A stretch of DNA of 64,000 nt from Methylobacter sp. S3L5C (GCF_022788635.1 NZ_CP076024.1:4565503-4629502); one strand, 5' to 3'. Positions 18,149-28,288 are shown, counted from the stretch's first letter. Notes: generated by a model not told the origin, from the letters alone. Numbers and translations: made by a program.

Positions 18149-19365
18149 TAAATAATTTTAGATTTAAAAAATTAACCTTATTAGTATTCTGTCTTTATCT
18201 GTTCTGGGGTTTCTTTGGCATTGATATAACAATAAATAATGGCGGCGACAGATTGCCTTTGCATAGGGTTTTTATTCTTTTGACGTTATTTATTTTTGCT
18301 TTTAATATCAAGGAGATTGTTTATTGTTTGATAACAAACAAGTTACTAGTGGGATTGATACTTTACATTTTAATGTCTGCTGTATGGTCGACTAACCCTA
18401 GTGATACCATTAAAGGCTTTGTTTTTTTATTCTCATCCCTTGTCATCTCCACAATGACAGCGTTAGCTTTTAGAGATAACCAAATCAAATTTGTCAGGGG
18501 GCTGTTTTGGCTGTGCTTTTTAATGATAATTGCAAGTATAATAGCCGCCATCAAATTCCCACAGTACGGCATTAATGTAAAAGACTTTGCTACCGTTCGC
18601 TGGATTGGAATTACCGACCATCCTAACAAATTGGGAGCTCTGGCTCTATCATCCATATGGCTATCCATTAATTTGTTTTACTTAAGTACAAATAAGCTTG
18701 AGAAAATCATTTCAATTACAGGCATTATCGCAGCCATTTATGCTGCATTTCACGCTGATAGTATGACAGGTATTATTGCTGGATTTATTGCCATATTTTA
18801 TACCTTATATGAATATGTATTAGGGACAAAAAGTCCTCCTGTAAAAATAATTTTTTTTACTATTACTTTATTAGCTGGCCTTGTTATTACAACTTTTTAC
18901 ATGAATTCTTCAGAAATCACCGACCAAACACTTGCATCAAGCGGCAGAGATGCCTCATTAACAGGTCGTACAAAATTATGGGAAAACGGCTTTAACGCAC
19001 TATCTAATCATCTGATTATAGGATCAGGATTTGATAACCTTGATGGCTTAACTAAAAAATATCATATGCGTATGGCACATTTGCATAACGGCTATATTGA
19101 ACTTTTAGTTAAAGGAGGATTGATCGCTGGACTTTTAGTTTTTTTCATATTACTAAATACTTTTGTTAAACAACGGGCGTTAAAGAAACACCATAGTCCC
19201 AACTTTGTTTTATTATCTACTGGGTTTGTTTCTATATTGATACATAATCTGGCCGAATCTTCTCTATTTAAAGGATTTAACAGCCTAAGTCTGTTATTTA
19301 TTTTCATTCTTGTTTCTACGAGTGTAGTTTATTACGAATTAATGAATAAAAAAAACCATGTATAA
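18145..19365 (+). CDS. Wzy/O-antigen ligase-type polymerase
   Basis: 406 residues with about eleven membrane helices and the periplasmic loop motif of the Wzy_C/O-antigen ligase family, SGRDASLTGRTKLWENG followed by MRMAHLHNGYIELLVKGG, in which the histidine is conserved. With the upstream flippase it fits a Wzx/Wzy-dependent system. It begins inside the stop codon of the upstream transferase (ATGA). Polymerase rather than ligase is an inference from the locus. Confidence 0.85.
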   Translation: MINNFRFKKLTLLVFCLYLFWGFFGIDITINNGGDRLPLHRVFILLTLFIFAFNIKEIVYCLITNKLLVGLILYILMSAVWSTNPSDTIKGFVFLFSSLVISTMTALAFRDNQIKFVRGLFWLCFLMIIASIIAAIKFPQYGINVKDFATVRWIGITDHPNKLGALALSSIWLSINLFYLSTNKLEKIISITGIIAAIYAAFHADSMTGIIAGFIAIFYTLYEYVLGTKSPPVKIIFFTITLLAGLVITTFYMNSSEITDQTLASSGRDASLTGRTKLWENGFNALSNHLIIGSGFDNLDGLTKKYHMRMAHLHNGYIELLVKGGLIAGLLVFFILLNTFVKQRALKKHHSPNFVLLSTGFVSILIHNLAESSLFKGFNSLSLLFIFILVSTSVVYYELMNKKNHV

Positions 19366-19395
19366 CAGTCTAGTCAATTTAACCAAGTACTCAAT

Positions 19396-20265
19396 ATGAA
19401 GACCATTTGGATTTGCATACCTGTTTTTAATCGCGTTGATTTTACTATTCAATGTCTCGCTTCTTTAAACCATCAAAATTATAAAAATTTTAAAATAGTT
19501 ATTTGTGATCATGGCTCTTCCGATGGCACTTCTGAGCGAATTAAAAATGAATACCCTGAGATTGTATTGCTGTCCGGCGATAGTAGTTTATGGTGGACAG
19601 GTGCCATTAATGTTTGCGTCAGATATGTATTTGAACATGCAGATATAGACGATGGGCTGCTAACCTTGAATAATGATACTGAATTACCGTCTGATTACCT
19701 CCAACAACTAGTTAACTGTAGCCATCAATATCCAAACAGTATTATTACTTCGGTAATACACGACATTAAAACTGGTGAACTGGTTGATATTGGTTATCGG
19801 CAAAACTGGCTGCTGGCAACGGCCAAACCGGTTAACTTTGAAAAACACCCAGTCGTTAACGATAACGATGTCATTGAAATAACCCATGCCTCAGGCAGAG
19901 GCTCGTTGTTTCCCGTGAATATTTTTAAGCAAATTGGCTTGTATGATGAAAAGCATCTATCCCATTATGCTGCGGATTATGATTTTACTTTTAAAGCTGC
20001 ACGCGCAGGTTACAAAATTTACGTCAGTAAAAACTGCCGGGTATTCTCATACGTTGATGCAACCGGTATGACCACGGTGCTTTCACAATTTTCTGTAAAA
20101 AGTTTTTTGGATTATTTTACCGGTACGCGCTCACCGGCTAATTTAAAAACACGTTTTTGGTATGGCTGGAATAATTGTCCACCATTAATCTTACCTGTTT
20201 ATGGAATTGTCGATTTCATGCGAATTACCGGCAGTTACTTTAAACATTTTTTACAAAAAAATTAA
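19396..20265 (+). CDS. GT2 glycosyltransferase (rhamnosyltransferase-like)
   Basis: 289 residues with a GT-A fold: nucleotide-binding ICIPVFNRVDFTIQCLASL, DHGSSDGT, then the LNNDTELP metal-binding motif and the later HYAADYDFTFKAARAG stretch with the putative catalytic acid. This resembles WbbL/rhamnosyltransferase-like GT2 enzymes. It follows the polymerase by 30 bp. Confidence 0.87.
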   Translation: MKTIWICIPVFNRVDFTIQCLASLNHQNYKNFKIVICDHGSSDGTSERIKNEYPEIVLLSGDSSLWWTGAINVCVRYVFEHADIDDGLLTLNNDTELPSDYLQQLVNCSHQYPNSIITSVIHDIKTGELVDIGYRQNWLLATAKPVNFEKHPVVNDNDVIEITHASGRGSLFPVNIFKQIGLYDEKHLSHYAADYDFTFKAARAGYKIYVSKNCRVFSYVDATGMTTVLSQFSVKSFLDYFTGTRSPANLKTRFWYGWNNCPPLILPVYGIVDFMRITGSYFKHFLQKN

Positions 20266-20279
20266 ACACAGCCTTTATC

Positions 20280-21359
20280 ATGATAATAATACCGAAGGCA
20301 TCAACAAAAATTGATTCTCTCCAAGCCATAAGGGCATTTGCTGCAATTGCAGTCATGTTATTTCATGGCACACAAATATTACATGAGAGATTGCATTATT
20401 TATTTTTGAATAACCTGTTTATACCGGGCTTTTCCGGGGTAGATGTTTTTTTTGTTTTGAGTGGGTTTATTATTTTTTATACTTCCAGCCCTGAAAAAAG
20501 CAATGTTGGTATTTTTTTAAAAAAACGTTTTATTAGAATTTATCCCATATATTGGATTGTTACAATATTGCTAATTATTTCATTCCTTTTCTCACCGTCA
20601 TCTGAGCAATCTTATAAAAGTGATCTTGGTATAATTTTAGGTTCATTTTGGTTGTATCCACAAAAACAATATATTGTCGGTGTTGCCTGGACATTGACTT
20701 ATGAGGTTATTTTTTATCTTGTTTTTGCCTTAACCTACCTTAGAAAGCCAATATTTTTGTTATATGCGTTTATTGGTTGGATAACGGCAATTCTACTATT
20801 TTATTTTTTTAATATAAAAACCAATATTTTTGCAATCGATGTATTAACAAACCCGATTATTTTGAATTTTTCTTTTGGCTGTCTAGTGGCTTTTGTATAC
20901 AAACGACACTCAGAAATTACTCATTCAGAATGGTTTTTTTGGGGAGGGCTGATACTGTTTGTTCTCATGTGGTCAATTTTTTATCAACTAAAATCATCCA
21001 ACGCTGAAGCTTTTACTGACGATATGGCCAGAGTTTATTTATTCGGTATTCCAGCCTCCCTATTGATATTTGGAGCTTTATACCTACCCATGGCTGTGCC
21101 CGGATTACTGGTCTATTTGGGTGATGCCTCCTATTCGCTTTATCTTGTCCATGGCACAGTTTTATCTATCTTGATTAAAATTGTTCTTAAATCAAACTAT
21201 GGAACTCTCTTTGCTAATTTTTCCGGTGCAATTATTCTATTTATAAGTACGCTAGCCATTAGTTGCTGTTTTTATAGTCTGGTAGAAAAAAACTTATTGA
21301 TTTATCTCAATCGGGTATTAGTAGCCCCTCGAACACTGAAATATCCAGTGCAAAATTAA
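20280..21359 (+). CDS. Membrane acyltransferase 3 (OafA-like)
   Basis: 359 residues, about ten membrane helices. The N-terminal LQAIRAFAAIAVMLFHGTQ and GVDVFFVLSGFIIFY are the signatures of acyltransferase family 3; the histidine in LFHG is the conserved one. The C-terminal SYSLYLVHGTV is also typical. Members acetylate or otherwise acylate surface glycans on the membrane. It is visibly AT-rich compared with genes from 21.4 kb on. Confidence 0.92.
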   Translation: MIIIPKASTKIDSLQAIRAFAAIAVMLFHGTQILHERLHYLFLNNLFIPGFSGVDVFFVLSGFIIFYTSSPEKSNVGIFLKKRFIRIYPIYWIVTILLIISFLFSPSSEQSYKSDLGIILGSFWLYPQKQYIVGVAWTLTYEVIFYLVFALTYLRKPIFLLYAFIGWITAILLFYFFNIKTNIFAIDVLTNPIILNFSFGCLVAFVYKRHSEITHSEWFFWGGLILFVLMWSIFYQLKSSNAEAFTDDMARVYLFGIPASLLIFGALYLPMAVPGLLVYLGDASYSLYLVHGTVLSILIKIVLKSNYGTLFANFSGAIILFISTLAISCCFYSLVEKNLLIYLNRVLVAPRTLKYPVQN

Positions 21360-21448
21360 TGGGGATGTTTAATTGAACAGCACCATGAAAATCTGTCTAC
21401 TTTTTTCATGGATATATCGGTAAATTTGAACTGCAAGGAATAAGATCA

Positions 21449-22558
21449 GTGGCTCCAATTATTAATGCAGTACTTGTAACCAATGTACCAGCACCTTATC
21501 GTATTCCTGTCTGGCGTCGACTAGCCGAGATGCACGATATCAACCTTAAGCTAATTTTTTGTGCGCAACCCCATATAGATACCTCTCTTGATGCAGCTGA
21601 TTATGGCTTTGACAACTATTTTTTGACCGGGCGTTATCAGGCCATGGAACGCCGTTTTATGCATAGCGATTTTGGGGTATGGTCGCTGTTAAATCAATTA
21701 CAGCCGGATATCGTCATTACCACAGGCTATATACCTACCTTTTTGTTTGCATTTGCTTGGGCAGTCGTTCACGGTGTTCCGCATATCGCGATGACCGATG
21801 GTACGGCATCATCAGAAAAAACACTATCCCGGCTACACCGCCTAGTCCGTCGTGTTGTTTTAGGACTCAGTACAACATTTGTTGGGGCTTGTGAAGGTTC
21901 AAATGATTTATTCAGGCAGTATCGCGTAATAGAAAATCGCATACACAAATCTTGTCTATGTGCCGAAAATGAGCGGTTTTCTTATCCAATTTCTGAATCA
22001 CCCGTTGACTTTATTTTTTGCGGACGTTTTTTGGCGCACAAGCGACCGCTGTTTGCATTGCAAGTGGCCCGTGAAGTAGCCATTCGCTTGGGAAGACGAA
22101 CTTCCATTGATTTTGTTGGCAGTGGCGAACTGGAAGCTGAAATGCGTGCCTATGCCAATGAAATCAAAGAGCATGTTGACTGCCGCTTTCTCGGTTATGC
22201 CTCACAGGCAGAATTACCGCAGCGCTACGCCGATGCCAAAATATTTTTGTTTCCCTCTGAATGGGACCCTTGGGGCGTGGTTGCCAACGAAGCCTGTGCC
22301 ACAGGCCTGCCGGTGATCGTATCGCCGTATGCGGGGGTAGCCGGTGAACTAATAGTTGATGGCATTAATGGTTATATAAGAGAGTTGGATATTGGTCAAT
22401 GGTCAGAAGCATCAGTTAAATTACTCACTGAAGCAGGGCTTTACAAGCATTTTTCAGAAAATAGCAGAGCACAAGTTGCTGAATATAGCTTTGATAATTC
22501 TGCTAATGGATTGGCCAATGCGATAAAACAAGCTTACGGATTAAAACATAAGGAATAA
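21449..22558 (+). CDS. GT4 glycosyltransferase
   Basis: 369 residues from a GTG start preceded by GCAAGGAATAA. N-terminal VTNVPAPYRIPVWRRLAE is typical of GT4 enzymes in exopolysaccharide loci; C-terminal domain has FIFCGRFLAHKRP, DFVGSGELEAEMR and PSEWDPWGVVANEACATGLP, the EX7E-type donor site. It is followed by a second GT4 gene after 7 bp. Confidence 0.9.
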   Translation: MAPIINAVLVTNVPAPYRIPVWRRLAEMHDINLKLIFCAQPHIDTSLDAADYGFDNYFLTGRYQAMERRFMHSDFGVWSLLNQLQPDIVITTGYIPTFLFAFAWAVVHGVPHIAMTDGTASSEKTLSRLHRLVRRVVLGLSTTFVGACEGSNDLFRQYRVIENRIHKSCLCAENERFSYPISESPVDFIFCGRFLAHKRPLFALQVAREVAIRLGRRTSIDFVGSGELEAEMRAYANEIKEHVDCRFLGYASQAELPQRYADAKIFLFPSEWDPWGVVANEACATGLPVIVSPYAGVAGELIVDGINGYIRELDIGQWSEASVKLLTEAGLYKHFSENSRAQVAEYSFDNSANGLANAIKQAYGLKHKE

Positions 22559-22565
22559 TGCTCAC

Positions 22566-23696
22566 ATGACTCAACCCATCTTGATAGCAACTATCATGCG
22601 CCCACAAGGTGATACCGGTGTCCAGACACATTTTCAGGCTTACATTGAATATTTGTATCAGACAAAGCAGCCGTGCGAACTGATCACTCCTTATAACGAG
22701 CCACTTTGGCAAGTTTACCCCATCTTTGCATTGCGTAAACTACTAAGAGGCGAGGTCAGTGTTTGGTGGTACCGCTACTGGCATGCTTATTTTTTACGAC
22801 TGGCGTTGAAGTATCGCCTGAAATCAAACACTGAATGCGTTATCTATGCCCAATGCCCGCTCTCGGCAGCAGCTGCGCTTAGAGCACGAGTATCTCCAAA
22901 ACAACGGGTAGTGATGGTAACTCACTTTAATGTCTCGCAAGCCGATGAATGGGCAGGTAAAGGTTTAATTGTAAATGGAGGTAAATTTTACCGATCAATC
23001 CAGCGTTTTGAAGCAGTGGTACTGCCAAAACTTGATGGTCTGGTGTTTGTTTCCAAGTTTATGCAAAAGGAATTAATCAAGCGCATTCCTGCGCTTGTAG
23101 ACGTAGCTTCTGCCGTAGTGCCCAACTTTTTGCCTGATCCCGGCATACCAGAACCGCAACAACCGATAGCAGACCTGATTAGTATTGGTACTCTTGAAGC
23201 ACGTAAAAACCAACAGTATTTGCTGGAAATTATTGCCGCATTGCGTGCATCAGGAAATGCCTTGACACTAACCATCATCGGCGATGGGCCGGATAGATTG
23301 CTTTTGGAGAACAAAGCCCGCGCCCTAAAAATCGATGATCTGGTCCATTTCGCCGGGTTTGTCAGTAATGCCGCCGAACAAATAGCTTTGCACAAAGCCT
23401 GTATTCATGTGGCGACCATAGAAAATTTACCCGTCACCCTTCTTGAAGCCTTGGCGCGTGGGCGCCCGGTGTTTGCCGCACCGGTTGGCGGTGTTCCTGA
23501 AGTGCTGGGTGATGGTGCTGTAGGCTTGGCATTGCCATTAAATGATGCCCACGCCGCTGCCAGAATAATTGCCGCTGCCATGAGTAATCAGCAATGGTTG
23601 GCAACAGCCGGTATTGCTGCACGGGAACGGTTTCTTAAAAACTATACCAGCGCTGTAGCTGCAAAAAAACTTACCGGGTTTCTTAAAGCCTTGTAG
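22566..23696 (+). CDS. GT4 glycosyltransferase
   Basis: 376 residues, GT-B fold. Donor domain motifs: SIGTLEARKNQQYLLEIIAAL, TIIGDGPDRLLLENKA, VHFAGFVSNA, and ENLPVTLLEALARGRPVFAA with the EX7E site. The N-terminal MRPQGDTGVQTHFQAY is a usual glycine-rich acceptor-domain loop. It ends at a REP family B unit, so the operon probably ends or pauses here. Confidence 0.9.
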   Translation: MTQPILIATIMRPQGDTGVQTHFQAYIEYLYQTKQPCELITPYNEPLWQVYPIFALRKLLRGEVSVWWYRYWHAYFLRLALKYRLKSNTECVIYAQCPLSAAAALRARVSPKQRVVMVTHFNVSQADEWAGKGLIVNGGKFYRSIQRFEAVVLPKLDGLVFVSKFMQKELIKRIPALVDVASAVVPNFLPDPGIPEPQQPIADLISIGTLEARKNQQYLLEIIAALRASGNALTLTIIGDGPDRLLLENKARALKIDDLVHFAGFVSNAAEQIALHKACIHVATIENLPVTLLEALARGRPVFAAPVGGVPEVLGDGAVGLALPLNDAHAAARIIAAAMSNQQWLATAGIAARERFLKNYTSAVAAKKLTGFLKAL

Positions 23697-23703
23697 GGTG
23701 ATG

Positions 23704-23862
23704 CATAGGATGAGCCGCCTATCAATCAACAAATTGATGGGCATCGTAGCCTCAGCCCATCCTATATTTGCATAAAGCAATTGGTGGGTATTGTTGACTC
23801 GGTCGAGGCTGTATTTAATTAAATTATTGATAGGATGGGCTGACGAAAGATGCCCATCATTT
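23704..23862. repeat. REP family B pair (GGATGGGCTGA / GATGCCCATC)
   Basis: One imperfect inverted unit at 23704-23765 (ATAGGATGAGCCGCC ... CCTCAGCCCATCCTAT) and one half unit at 23828-23860 (GATAGGATGGGCTGACGAAA). Same family as the units around the second RAYT. Confidence 0.85.
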
Positions 23863-23923
23863 GCGAGCGATCCAGATTTTTTCTCAACATATCCTGTTCG
23901 CCCCCTTTTTTTAAAGTGATCTT

Positions 23924-25087
23924 ATGAAAATTTTGTTTATCCATAACCATTATCAACAAGCGGGTGGCGAAGATAATGTGGTTGCCGCCGAAGCCAAGCT
24001 CCTGGCAGACCACGGCCATGAGGTTGAATTGTGGAGTGTTGATAATAAAGATTTGCCTGGCGGTTTAACCGGTAAGGTAAAAACCGCGCTGACCACCAGT
24101 TATTCATCTGCCAGCAAAGCGATTGCCAAGGACAAACTGCAATGCTTTAAACCTGATGTGGTGCATGTGCATAATTTTTTCCCGCAAATCAGTCCGTCCA
24201 TTTATGATGCCTGTCTGGAGGCCGGGGTGCCGGTGGTGCAAACATTGCATAATTATCGGTTGATTTGTCCTGGTGCGATGTTGATGCGGGACGGTAAAAT
24301 TTGCGAGCAATGCATTACCGGTTCGCCTTATCAGGCGGCCTGGTATGGTTGTTATCGGGGCTCAAAACTCGGTAGTTTGGTGGTGGCGCATATGGTGGCA
24401 CAGCATCGCCAGCAAGGCACCTGGCAACATAAGGTTAGCCGTTTTATTGCCTTAACCAATTTTGCCAAGGGCAAGTTTGTTGAGGCAGGATTTCCGGCTG
24501 ATAAAATCCTGGTTAAAGCCAATTTTGTTGCAGATCCTATGGAGGAAGTGCCTGGTATTGATTGCAGCCTACCGGCTTTTGCCTTGTTTGTTGGCCGATT
24601 GAGTGAAGAAAAAGGCCTTAAAACCTTATTAAAAGCCTGGTCGACAATGGCTGACAAAACCGTGTTAAAGGTCGCCGGTGCCGGACCGCTTGCCGAGTTA
24701 TTGCCCGGCAAAAACAATATCGAAGCTTTAGGCTTACAAGACCCAAAGCAGATTGGTGAGTTAATGCAACAAGCGGCTTTTTTGGTATTGCCTTCCGAAT
24801 GGTATGAGGGCTTTCCGTTAGTATTGGTTGAGGCTTTCGCGCATGGTTTGCCGGTATTGGCTTCCAATTTGGGCAGCATGGCCGATATTATCAAGGATGG
24901 CGAAACCGGTTTATTGTTTACACCCGGCGATCCAGAGGATTTGGCCAGCAAGGTAAAATGGCTATTGGCAAATCCGTTAAAAGCGCAAACCTTAGGCGAC
25001 AATGCCCGGCGTACTTTTCTTGAAAAATACACCGCCGAACAAAATTATACCGAGTTAATGGCGATTTATCAGGATGCCATGGCTTGA
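23924..25087 (+). CDS. GT4 glycosyltransferase
   Basis: 387 residues. N-terminal HNHYQQAGGEDNVVAAEAKL is a recognisable start of a GT4 subgroup; VVHVHNFFPQISPSIYDAC follows, then a cysteine pair in GKICEQCITGSPYQAAWYGC often seen in this subgroup. Donor domain: LFVGRLSEEKGLKTLLKAW, VLPSEWYEGFPLVLVEAFAHG. It stands apart from the previous genes, between REP family B units. Confidence 0.92.
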   Translation: MKILFIHNHYQQAGGEDNVVAAEAKLLADHGHEVELWSVDNKDLPGGLTGKVKTALTTSYSSASKAIAKDKLQCFKPDVVHVHNFFPQISPSIYDACLEAGVPVVQTLHNYRLICPGAMLMRDGKICEQCITGSPYQAAWYGCYRGSKLGSLVVAHMVAQHRQQGTWQHKVSRFIALTNFAKGKFVEAGFPADKILVKANFVADPMEEVPGIDCSLPAFALFVGRLSEEKGLKTLLKAWSTMADKTVLKVAGAGPLAELLPGKNNIEALGLQDPKQIGELMQQAAFLVLPSEWYEGFPLVLVEAFAHGLPVLASNLGSMADIIKDGETGLLFTPGDPEDLASKVKWLLANPLKAQTLGDNARRTFLEKYTAEQNYTELMAIYQDAMA

Positions 25088-25113
25088 GGTAATGATGCTT
25101 TATTCAAATATAG

Positions 25114-25277
25114 GATGGGCTGAGGGTGCGATGCTTATCAATTCATTTAATTTAATTTAATTTAATTTAATTTAATTTAACAAAGCATAGGATGGGCTGA
25201 GGCAACGATGCCCATCAATTGATTGATTGATTGATATGTTTAATTTATGATGGGCATCCTGCGTCAGCCCATCCTAT
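25114..25277. repeat. REP family B units with a TTTAA microsatellite
   Basis: ATAGGATGGGCTGAGG at 25119 starts one unit; seven perfect TTTAA units follow at 25146-25180; then a full inverted unit 25187-25277 with GATGCCCATCAATTGATTGA in the middle and CGTCAGCCCATCCTAT at the end. An ATTG tetranucleotide run is included. This is the left flank of the RAYT at 25298. Confidence 0.88.
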
Positions 25278-25297
25278 GGATCATTTAATTTAATGAT

Positions 25298-25828
25298 ATG
25301 ACAAACTATCGCCGTATTTATACCCCTGGTGCGACTTGGTTTTTTACCGTTAATCTTGCCGCTCGTAACAATAATAAATTATTAATCGATAAAATTGAGC
25401 AATTGCGGCAAGCTTTTCGATATGTCAAACAGAAACACCCTTTTATCATCAATGCCGTTGTTATTATGCCGGATCATTTGCATTGTATTTGGACACTTCC
25501 TGTTGGAGACTCTGATTATTCAACACGTTGGAGCTTGATTAAAGCGCATTTTTCGCATGCTATAGAAAAAGGTGAATTTATTTCAGCAAGTCGGCAACGT
25601 AAAAATGAGCGAAGTATATGGCAACGTCGATTTTGGGCGCATTTAATAACCGACGAGAACGATTTTAATCAACATATCGATTATATTCATAACAACCCCG
25701 TTAAACATGGTTTAACAAAGCGAGTAGTTGATTGGCGTTATTCAAGTTTTCACCATTATGTGAAACTTGGCATTTATCCTTCAACGTGGGGATGGGTAAG
25801 TGACTTTGATATTAAAACGGGTGAATAA
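25298..25828 (+). CDS. REP-associated tyrosine transposase (RAYT), family B
   Basis: 176 residues, Y1/HUH type. HUH motif in VVIMPDHLHCIWTLP (about 53-67); catalytic tyrosine in HIDYIHNNPVKHGL (about 127-140); the C-terminal DWRYSSFHHYV is typical for TnpA_REP. It shares only the core motifs with the RAYT at 10487. It is flanked on both sides by family B palindromes, not by family A. Apparently intact. Confidence 0.93.
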   Translation: MTNYRRIYTPGATWFFTVNLAARNNNKLLIDKIEQLRQAFRYVKQKHPFIINAVVIMPDHLHCIWTLPVGDSDYSTRWSLIKAHFSHAIEKGEFISASRQRKNERSIWQRRFWAHLITDENDFNQHIDYIHNNPVKHGLTKRVVDWRYSSFHHYVKLGIYPSTWGWVSDFDIKTGE

Positions 25829-25841
25829 TTGATTTAAACAA

Positions 25842-25942
25842 TATAGGATGGGCTGAGGCAACGATGCCCATCAATTGATTATGATGGGCATCAAATATAT
25901 TTAATTTATGGATGGGCATCCTGTCGTCAGCCCATCCTATAG
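25842..25942. repeat. REP family B inverted unit, right flank of RAYT
   Basis: ATAGGATGGGCTGAGGCAAC ... GATGCCCATCAATTGATTATGATGGGCATC ... CGTCAGCCCATCCTAT, a near mirror of the unit at 25187-25277 (runs given in parts; gaps shown by dots). Together the two units bracket the transposase. Confidence 0.88.
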
Positions 25943-25972
25943 GCTGATGTTATACGGATATATCAAGGATTG

Positions 25973-28057
25973 TTACGGAAGCAAGCCTATATCGGTTGCT
26001 AACGGTGTAAAGCCAATGCTATCAACCGGAGAACCTGAACAGGTAGTCATTTGCTTGTTGGCAATGGTCACACAAGGATCAGCCACAAGGCTATTTTTTT
26101 CAATGCCTTCTGCTATCCACTGCTCCCAAGTAGCAGTTCCCAAATCTTTGTTCGATTCTGATATTTTATACTCAATTTTAGGTTTACCACTAGTAGCCAA
26201 GACGAGATTATCAGCAATAACTGTTGAATCTATGGGTACCATATAACGTAATGATGCGCCATTTGGCTTGGTAGTCATAATAATATTACGTTCTATGCGG
26301 TTGCCTTCAGGCCAGGTTTTATTGTGCATTGGAACAGCCAGTCCCGGATATTTCTGTTGCCAGATAGCGGTTTTATAAGGAGAGGCATCCAGTTGACTCT
26401 GCATGTCATTCCAATTAAAAGTTGGCCAGCGATTATCCAGCAAAATAGCGAATTCACTGGTACTAAAGAGATTATTAGCAATAACATTATCTCGACCACC
26501 GCCTATTAGTAGTGCCATTTGTCCGGCATTTTCAAAAATATTGCTACTGACCTCATAACCACTGGCACCATCATCCAGATAAACACCGCGAGCACCACCC
26601 GTTCCATAAACAACCTGGTTGTTTGCCAAATCCAGTTTTGTCATGCCGTAGCCGATAATGTCATGCAGGTAATTATTACGAATAATATTGCCCCGCCAGG
26701 ACCAGTTACGTCCGGTATAAACAGACCCACAATCTGAAGTTTGCAGACAAAAATGATGAATTTCATTTTTTTCAATTAAATGATCATTACCGGCAATGGT
26801 AATGGCATTATGTGCGCCCTGCTCCAATAAATTATGGGTCACGGTAACCCCGACACCTTTAATTTCAATAGCAGGTCTGTAGGTCATTACCACTTTGGAC
26901 ATATCATGAATATGATTATTATTAATGATATGTCCGGAAGCTTTCAGGGTCTTGGTATCACCACCAGAAACGGTAACTGCTGTCGCTCCTATATCATGAA
27001 TTTTACTGTTGATCAGTTGCACACTTTGGCCATTGATTATTTCCACGCCTAAACCACCAGTGTTGTTGACATCCAGATTATCCATCACAACATTGGTGGA
27101 ATTTTTTACGGTAATTGCTGACCCCGTGCTGTGTTGAAAACTGATATTCTTAAAAGTTACGTTACTGATACCATCGGCAATCAGAATTTTTGGCTGCGAT
27201 GATAAAATAGCCAGAGTAGGGGTTATTCCAGTGGGGGGAATAAAACTGACTTTTTTAGTCGTTGGCTCATAAAACCACTCGCCGGGCGCATTGAGTAACG
27301 AAGCCAGATTTTGGATATAAAAGCGTCTGCCACTGACCAAAGGATAAACCGTTGCTGCCGATAATTTGACGGCATTATTTACGCCGTCAATTGAACTGAT
27401 GCCAAGATATTGATCATACCAGTCATTACCGGCAAGAATATGTACCTGGGCGTTGCTGTTATTGCCGGTTAAGGGTGGCATTGCCTCCATTACTGTAAAT
27501 GTGGTAGTTTGATCTAACGGCAGTTTAATGTGCGCCCAATCTTTATCCGGCCAACGCGCCACTTCCAACCTTTGACCATTAACAAATAATTCAAATTTTG
27601 GGCCATTACCCTTGATACGGGCATCATAATGGGCAGTACTGGCCGGCAGCGTGGTAACCGGGCAATCCCAAAAGGTAGTGTCGCGTTTTTTACAGGTAAT
27701 GGGTAAGCCACCACTGATGGTTACTTTTGCACCCGGCTGACCTTGCCAAAGTATTTCTTTGCCCGGCATTCCGGAATCGATCAAGTTAAAAGTCAGCGGG
27801 TTATTTAAGTAATAAAGGCCACCGGCAATGTTAACGGTGACTTGATCAGTAAATTGTTTGGTTTGCTTTAGGGTTCTAATGGCCGCTTTAGCGCGTTCCA
27901 GGGTTTTAAACGGGCCATTGCTGCGTGCGGCATTGGCTTGTTGTAAATTACCTGTCCAGGTATCATTGCCATTAGGATTAACATAAAAATCAGTTGCCAT
28001 GGCGGTGCCACTAAAGCACAAACAGGCGGCGATATAAATTCCGGGGATATTTTTCAT
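25973..28057 (-). CDS. Secreted right-handed beta-helix protein
   Basis: 694 residues. Signal peptide at 1-21 (IPGIYIAACLCFSGTAMA). The N-terminal DFYVNPNGNDTWTG and GPFKTLERAKAAIR are typical of pectate-lyase-like parallel beta-helix proteins. Residues about 290-560 consist of repeated short strands rich in N, G, V and I (NNHIHDMSK, HNLLEQGAHNAITIAGNDHLIEK is the pattern, in two parts), as in PbH1 repeats. It may bind, cleave or epimerise the exopolysaccharide in the periplasm or outside; catalytic residues were not identified. It is encoded on the strand opposite to the synthesis genes. Confidence 0.82.
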   Translation of the reverse strand: MKNIPGIYIAACLCFSGTAMATDFYVNPNGNDTWTGNLQQANAARSNGPFKTLERAKAAIRTLKQTKQFTDQVTVNIAGGLYYLNNPLTFNLIDSGMPGKEILWQGQPGAKVTISGGLPITCKKRDTTFWDCPVTTLPASTAHYDARIKGNGPKFELFVNGQRLEVARWPDKDWAHIKLPLDQTTTFTVMEAMPPLTGNNSNAQVHILAGNDWYDQYLGISSIDGVNNAVKLSAATVYPLVSGRRFYIQNLASLLNAPGEWFYEPTTKKVSFIPPTGITPTLAILSSQPKILIADGISNVTFKNISFQHSTGSAITVKNSTNVVMDNLDVNNTGGLGVEIINGQSVQLINSKIHDIGATAVTVSGGDTKTLKASGHIINNNHIHDMSKVVMTYRPAIEIKGVGVTVTHNLLEQGAHNAITIAGNDHLIEKNEIHHFCLQTSDCGSVYTGRNWSWRGNIIRNNYLHDIIGYGMTKLDLANNQVVYGTGGARGVYLDDGASGYEVSSNIFENAGQMALLIGGGRDNVIANNLFSTSEFAILLDNRWPTFNWNDMQSQLDASPYKTAIWQQKYPGLAVPMHNKTWPEGNRIERNIIMTTKPNGASLRYMVPIDSTVIADNLVLATSGKPKIEYKISESNKDLGTATWEQWIAEGIEKNSLVADPCVTIANKQMTTCSGSPVDSIGFTPLATDIGLLP

Positions 28058-28288
28058 ATATTTTTCTATTTTAGCTATTGTAATTATAAACTTATGGCAA
28101 TCATGAACCTTATCAAAGATTAACTCAAGAACACATTAAATTATCGTAATTAATATTTTTGGCTGGTATTTTCCAACTGTCTACTATACTGTAACTCCTG
28201 ATTATTAAAAGACCATGAAAAACGCTATTCGGATTTTAAGCTGACATTAACGCGCTAATTACTTTCTTTTTTATTGATAAATCAAATA

